NCBI GenBank assembly: GCA_032595685.2
Contig: CP159373.1
Span: forward strand, 3,034,193 to 3,098,192
Direction: 5' to 3'
DNA length: 64,000 bases
From: Candidatus Electrothrix aestuarii
Lineage (GTDB): Bacteria > Desulfobacterota > Desulfobulbia > Desulfobulbales > Desulfobulbaceae
Below the pieces are notes generated by a model. The model searched no databases and had not been told where the DNA came from. It saw only the letters and a program-made list of their open reading frames with translations. The position numbers were made by a program, and so were the translations under genes. Below are positions 61,601 through 64,000 of the stretch, one piece after another; within the stretch, counting starts at the first letter, position 1, and the number at the start of each line of letters is the position of its first letter.

Positions 61601-63306
61601 CCTTGGAGGAGGGCACGCCTACAAGTTTTTCTAATATTTTGCAAAGTACTTATGCCTTTCCAGAGCTTGAAGAGTTTGCTGAGCAGATTGCAGAGACAGA
61701 ACAGGTAACGCCTCCCTTTATTGAACCGCCTGCCGATTTTGTGAAAAAGGCGGAGTTCCCGACGCTCTTGTCCCTGGACCCAAGGAACATTAAGAAGCGA
61801 CTTGATACCTTGAGACGGAAAGAGGATGAATTTCTTTTTCAGGGGGTAATTCATGATGAGCAGGAAGATGAAGAACCGCAGGAGCTTGTCTCTGGGAAAG
61901 AGGACCGGCGTATCAAGGTGTGGAAGATACTCTTTTTGCTCGCTCTGCTTTGCGGATTTTTGCTCTGGTTTTTTGTTCTTCGCCATGATGAGGTTCCACG
62001 AGGAAAATTTATAGAACCGGAGCCTCAACGTGTACAAGTTGGGCAAGTTAGTCGTGAAGTTGATGGCGAGGGAGCAGATAAAGAGCCTGTTGCGGTTCAG
62101 GAGGTTGAGTCCGGGAAAAAGGTGGAGGATGCTGTTCAGGGAGGGGAGACCTCTGCAAAGGAATCAGATCAGAGTACGATGGAATATCATGTTCCAGCCG
62201 AAGGTATCTCAGGAAAAAAAATAGATGAGCAAGCTACACAGGGTGAAGCCTTTGTGCAAGAAGACGCGACTAATGAACAGACGGGACAGGTTATTCCTGG
62301 GGTAATAATAGGTACTAAGCCTGCTATCGGAAATTCTCAAGATGTGATGGAGTCTGCTGAAGAGAGCCCTTCAGAGCAAACAGAGGGAGCTGAGTCCATA
62401 ATGCAGGAGAAGAAGGAAGAGGGACCGTCAGGTGGACAGGGCGAGGAAGATGAGAAAACAGATTCTTTGTATGAAAATCATCTTGATGATAATACACTGG
62501 TCGAGGCGAGTAAGTCTATAAAAGAAGCTGAAGAGAGTGTACCTGAAGATATGGGGCAATACGATAGTGCTCGTACAGGCATGACTGCGGTACTAAAAAG
62601 GATAGGGAAAGTGGCCCAAAAACCTGATTCGGTGCGTCAGAAGGAAATGATTGCTGAAGAAAAGCTAAAAAAAGATGAGAGCTCAAAGGTGCAGCCTTTT
62701 CTAGAAAATTCTCTGGAAAACTCTCAGGAATTACCTCAGGAAGTTCAAGAACCCCAGGGTGTGAATGGAAAAGATGCGGTAAAGTCTGAGGGAAAAATGC
62801 CTACGCAGGAGGAGGCTCAGCAGGAAAATACTATTGAACAAAGCCGCACGATAAAACCTCCTCCTCTTTTTTTGAAAAGGCCAGATGCTGGAATTCCTTT
62901 TGTTGCAGATTTTGCTGAGGAACAAGAAAAAGGACAAAGGAAACCGCAGGGAGAACGACAGGAAAATAAGCAGGATAAGGCAGTGCATAATAAGGTCTCA
63001 GAGATTAATTCTGATATCAGCGTAGATAATAGCCCTGTAGCTGGTGTTGATAACGTAGAAAGTAAGACCGGTGGCAGAAACGCGAGTGAAGTAGAGCTAA
63101 AAGATACTGTCTTTATACCTCTTGAAGAAAAGACCACAAAAGACCAGGCTCATCACACTGTCAGCAAAGGAGAGACTCTCTGGAAGATTTCTGAGCAATA
63201 TACTGGAAGTGGCTTTAACTACCCTGATGTGGCCAAGAAAAATAAAATTGCGAACCCTGATTTGATTTACCCTAATCAACAGGTTGAATTGCCTGCCAAG
63301 AAATAA
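58630..63306 (+). CDS. giant protein with three CheW-like domains, acidic linker with repeats, membrane helix and periplasmic LysM domain
   Basis: 1558 residues from ATG 58630 (frame open to a TTG at 58549). Three CheW-like segments (~1-140, ~185-300, ~320-460; e.g. GVWKEEIL, LVPLINIQAI, GITLHHQQVLTVLDI, LYKDELLPVLD). Then about 600 acidic residues with at least four degenerate repeats (EEQDSLVKAVVASMLTRKAG; ETEDIFSSVVAAMLTGNG; EEPDAVVNSTLALILQGK; DEQEQLLQSSLVEVFLAQ). One membrane helix (KILFLLALLCGFLLWFFVLR, ~1100), a periplasmic charged linker, and a C-terminal LysM domain (HHTVSKGETLWKISEQY ... YPNQQVELP). CheW domains join chemoreceptor-kinase arrays; LysM binds peptidoglycan. It resembles an inverted FimV. 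Likely anchors a signalling array to the cell wall. Confidence 0.82.
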   Translation: MRELLLLDLAGFRCGVWKEEILSHDEQSIHWLTDKEGPVRAIAMMGAHPVSLVDLSYCLGLAPARRGRIYPVLVPAGHDFSIGFVVEQKLEGVQVSASAVFSLPTYVQTSYIDSCVELDGELVPLINIQAIHTQVSQGSYVPQAPLLQLPAQKEEKASSLSALRGFSYNKKSFAASVDYFALEQALSPGSLTTLPLLPPFVRGITLHHQQVLTVLDIGRYLQLGTEPEGQDEKWLISTVAGQGFAFVIHDDQGVLPAEAVALTPLPLLIRSDWRQQAVLYSRKIIPVLDIRALLSCQTHEMGYPTLAPRLQADSSFEAAFGQEQVEIVEFSLCNMVHALPDIEVLDTFPFTHCQKLAETRGLVAGVTLYKDELLPVLDPARCFGRTSQPTPTWTLLLVCNGDLRALVLVEEVLGKRSLNISEQRQLPFTVPHSCVYGCYPMASRVGLILNILALTVYFDDEQSSELFLFADDLLPPVLETQEQQEGIDSNIEQGDQVGDASEAVASVIGQEEGGDENALPAVREESVEDDLSPFPASGDFPLLPLVDEGEGEENDSYHALEEKEPVASWDLEEKASLLLREEQDSLVKAVVASMLTRKAGEYADSATGESFADASLDDVTGLDESEETEDIFSSVVAAMLTGNGHDLDEEAWDIPELRPALKDGDTSASDAGGDEGDEETQKEEASQETELHADALPPSSEMELPDEAESSFNAAPVLLTEEPDAVVNSTLALILQGKTEALDEQVSGDENDDEEEDSFDVAAAEAVDSEKDTEPVSLTDEQEQLLQSSLVEVFLAQGEGAGPSSLSEGGVEEPDSQPEAEEQAVAPLDVRTEEQDALSQHSMEAASFQEEDGRTIRAAGEEQDDWEAEDIFAALDDPADDEKHHTVDAPLEVPKEEQGFSDLFPEEEDPLHAELEEMGGSTGQFATDQLEQENEAPERKVLGERTAVDQENDERFIHDQLDGGAVRLELFDISVEKEHVEKEAGRKSAPPLEEGTPTSFSNILQSTYAFPELEEFAEQIAETEQVTPPFIEPPADFVKKAEFPTLLSLDPRNIKKRLDTLRRKEDEFLFQGVIHDEQEDEEPQELVSGKEDRRIKVWKILFLLALLCGFLLWFFVLRHDEVPRGKFIEPEPQRVQVGQVSREVDGEGADKEPVAVQEVESGKKVEDAVQGGETSAKESDQSTMEYHVPAEGISGKKIDEQATQGEAFVQEDATNEQTGQVIPGVIIGTKPAIGNSQDVMESAEESPSEQTEGAESIMQEKKEEGPSGGQGEEDEKTDSLYENHLDDNTLVEASKSIKEAEESVPEDMGQYDSARTGMTAVLKRIGKVAQKPDSVRQKEMIAEEKLKKDESSKVQPFLENSLENSQELPQEVQEPQGVNGKDAVKSEGKMPTQEEAQQENTIEQSRTIKPPPLFLKRPDAGIPFVADFAEEQEKGQRKPQGERQENKQDKAVHNKVSEINSDISVDNSPVAGVDNVESKTGGRNASEVELKDTVFIPLEEKTTKDQAHHTVSKGETLWKISEQYTGSGFNYPDVAKKNKIANPDLIYPNQQVELPAKK

Positions 63307-63581
63307 TTTTTTCCTTCACCCTCACTGAGTCTTCGGTGGGGACTTTCCCTCATTGTACCTGACTAAAAACTACGATTATTGGAGAGCGTCGGGTGTTTTT
63401 TTGCCTGAAACTAAGAATTGTTACCGAGAGTGTATAGAGTTGTGATATAGTTATCCTAGTGACCGGAAGTCAGGACTTTTCTTCTGTCATGACGATTCTG
63501 TCTTGGAGATCTAGACAGAGAATGTGGAATGTATTTCCTTACCTGATAGGAATAGTTGCTTGAGCAAATGAGGCAATAACC
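63307..63581. other. intergenic region before the last gene
   Basis: 275 bp with no gene and no clear terminator; the promoter of the last gene is expected here. Confidence 0.4.
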
Positions 63582-64000
63582 ATGAAACGAGCGATAACGG
63601 TCGGGTTGCTTGTGTTGGGCAGTGGTTTCTTACTGCTATGGAGCGTGCAACACGATGGGGGGGCTAGTTTTTTTCAGGATTTCGGCTTGGGACTGACTGG
63701 GCAAAACACAACCTCTGTTGTGAAGATTCAGCCTGTTGTGCCGCCGGTTATAGAGCTTATTGATAAAGAGCAAGGCTCCCTGAGGACAAGGCCACGAGCA
63801 GGTACTGAAGTAGAATCTGTTATGGAACTTGCTATGGAGAAACCTCCCATAGACGAGAGTGATGCTTTACATGTGCCATCGCTACCCTCTTCTTCTTTCT
63901 CTTCGATGGGGCTTGCACTGGAAGTCGCTGGGCAGGGAATGCTCACGACAGAGAGCGAATCGGCAAAAAAGGAAAACGATACTGTAGAGGAAAATCAGGA
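63582..64000 (+). CDS. membrane-anchored protein, 3'-truncated by the window edge
   Basis: 139 codons to the end of the window, open. An N-terminal signal-anchor (AITVGLLVLGSGFLLLWSV) is followed by a Pro/Glu/Ser-rich periplasmic stretch (PVVPPVIELIDKEQ, SLPSSSFSSMGLALEV). It resembles the low-complexity region of the upstream CheW-LysM protein and may have a similar C-terminal domain, but that lies outside the window. ATG at 63582. Confidence 0.6.
   Translation, partial: MKRAITVGLLVLGSGFLLLWSVQHDGGASFFQDFGLGLTGQNTTSVVKIQPVVPPVIELIDKEQGSLRTRPRAGTEVESVMELAMEKPPIDESDALHVPSLPSSSFSSMGLALEVAGQGMLTTESESAKKENDTVEENQ

Overview
The window looks like a chromosome segment of a Desulfobulbales-type bacterium (Desulfobacterota), plausibly a filamentous 'cable bacterium' relative. 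This is inferred from gene content: Mpl, a giant BadF-type dehydratase activase, both PPK1 and PPK2, tandem bacteriohemerythrins, many multidomain envelope proteins, and a heavy load of insertion sequences, toxin-antitoxin remnants and a group II intron. No rRNA, tRNA or CRISPR array was seen, so the taxonomy rests on protein resemblance only.

Layout. 1-6 kb: the 3' end of a P-loop ATPase gene, a coiled-coil protein, a GNAT acetyltransferase, polyphosphate kinase PPK1 and a DUF697 membrane protein. 6-15.3 kb: a 44-residue basic peptide gene with its own terminator, then a tight five-gene operon (substrate-binding/TSP3/OmpA lipoprotein, membrane-anchored protein, C39-peptidase ABC exporter, second ABC exporter, SPFH protein) that looks like a peptide export machine. 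15.5-21.3 kb: a beta-propeller sensor/nucleotide cyclase, an IS5-like element with TCA target duplication, a 23-bp tandem-repeat array and a secreted GH8 glycosidase. 21.4-24.4 kb: HicAB and a complete group II intron.

24.4-29.1 kb is the most unusual part. Four short basic peptide genes sharing an N-terminal MKRNT start lie around an asparagine-synthetase-like enzyme whose C-terminus looks like a PqqD/RRE winged-helix domain. The peptides converge on a [VI]K[AV]G motif, which also occurs in the 44-residue peptide upstream of the C39 exporter. Two of the peptide cassettes are direct duplicates with their own promoter, structured leader and terminator. One peptide is 61 bp upstream of, and co-directional with, the synthetase. 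I read this as a candidate ribosomally made, modified peptide (RiPP-like) system; that is inference.

29-44 kb: mostly ordinary genes (NAD-dependent epimerase, PPK2, CvpA-like, Era, RNB exonuclease, a frameshifted diguanylate cyclase, Mpl, two hemerythrins, a DMT transporter, ADP-ribosylglycohydrolase with a PIN toxin/antitoxin pair), then a small MITE-like element. 44-51.7 kb: a very unusual secreted ankyrin-lipase-Ig-cytochrome c fusion, STAND NTPase fragments, an IS4-like element with a 7-bp target duplication, and a chimeric ORF carrying the tail of a second dehydratase activase. 51.7-64 kb: the 1422-residue activase, RsmI, a small lipoprotein, a K+ channel with RCK domain, a 1558-residue protein joining three CheW-like domains to a periplasmic LysM domain, and the start of another membrane-anchored protein that runs off the end.
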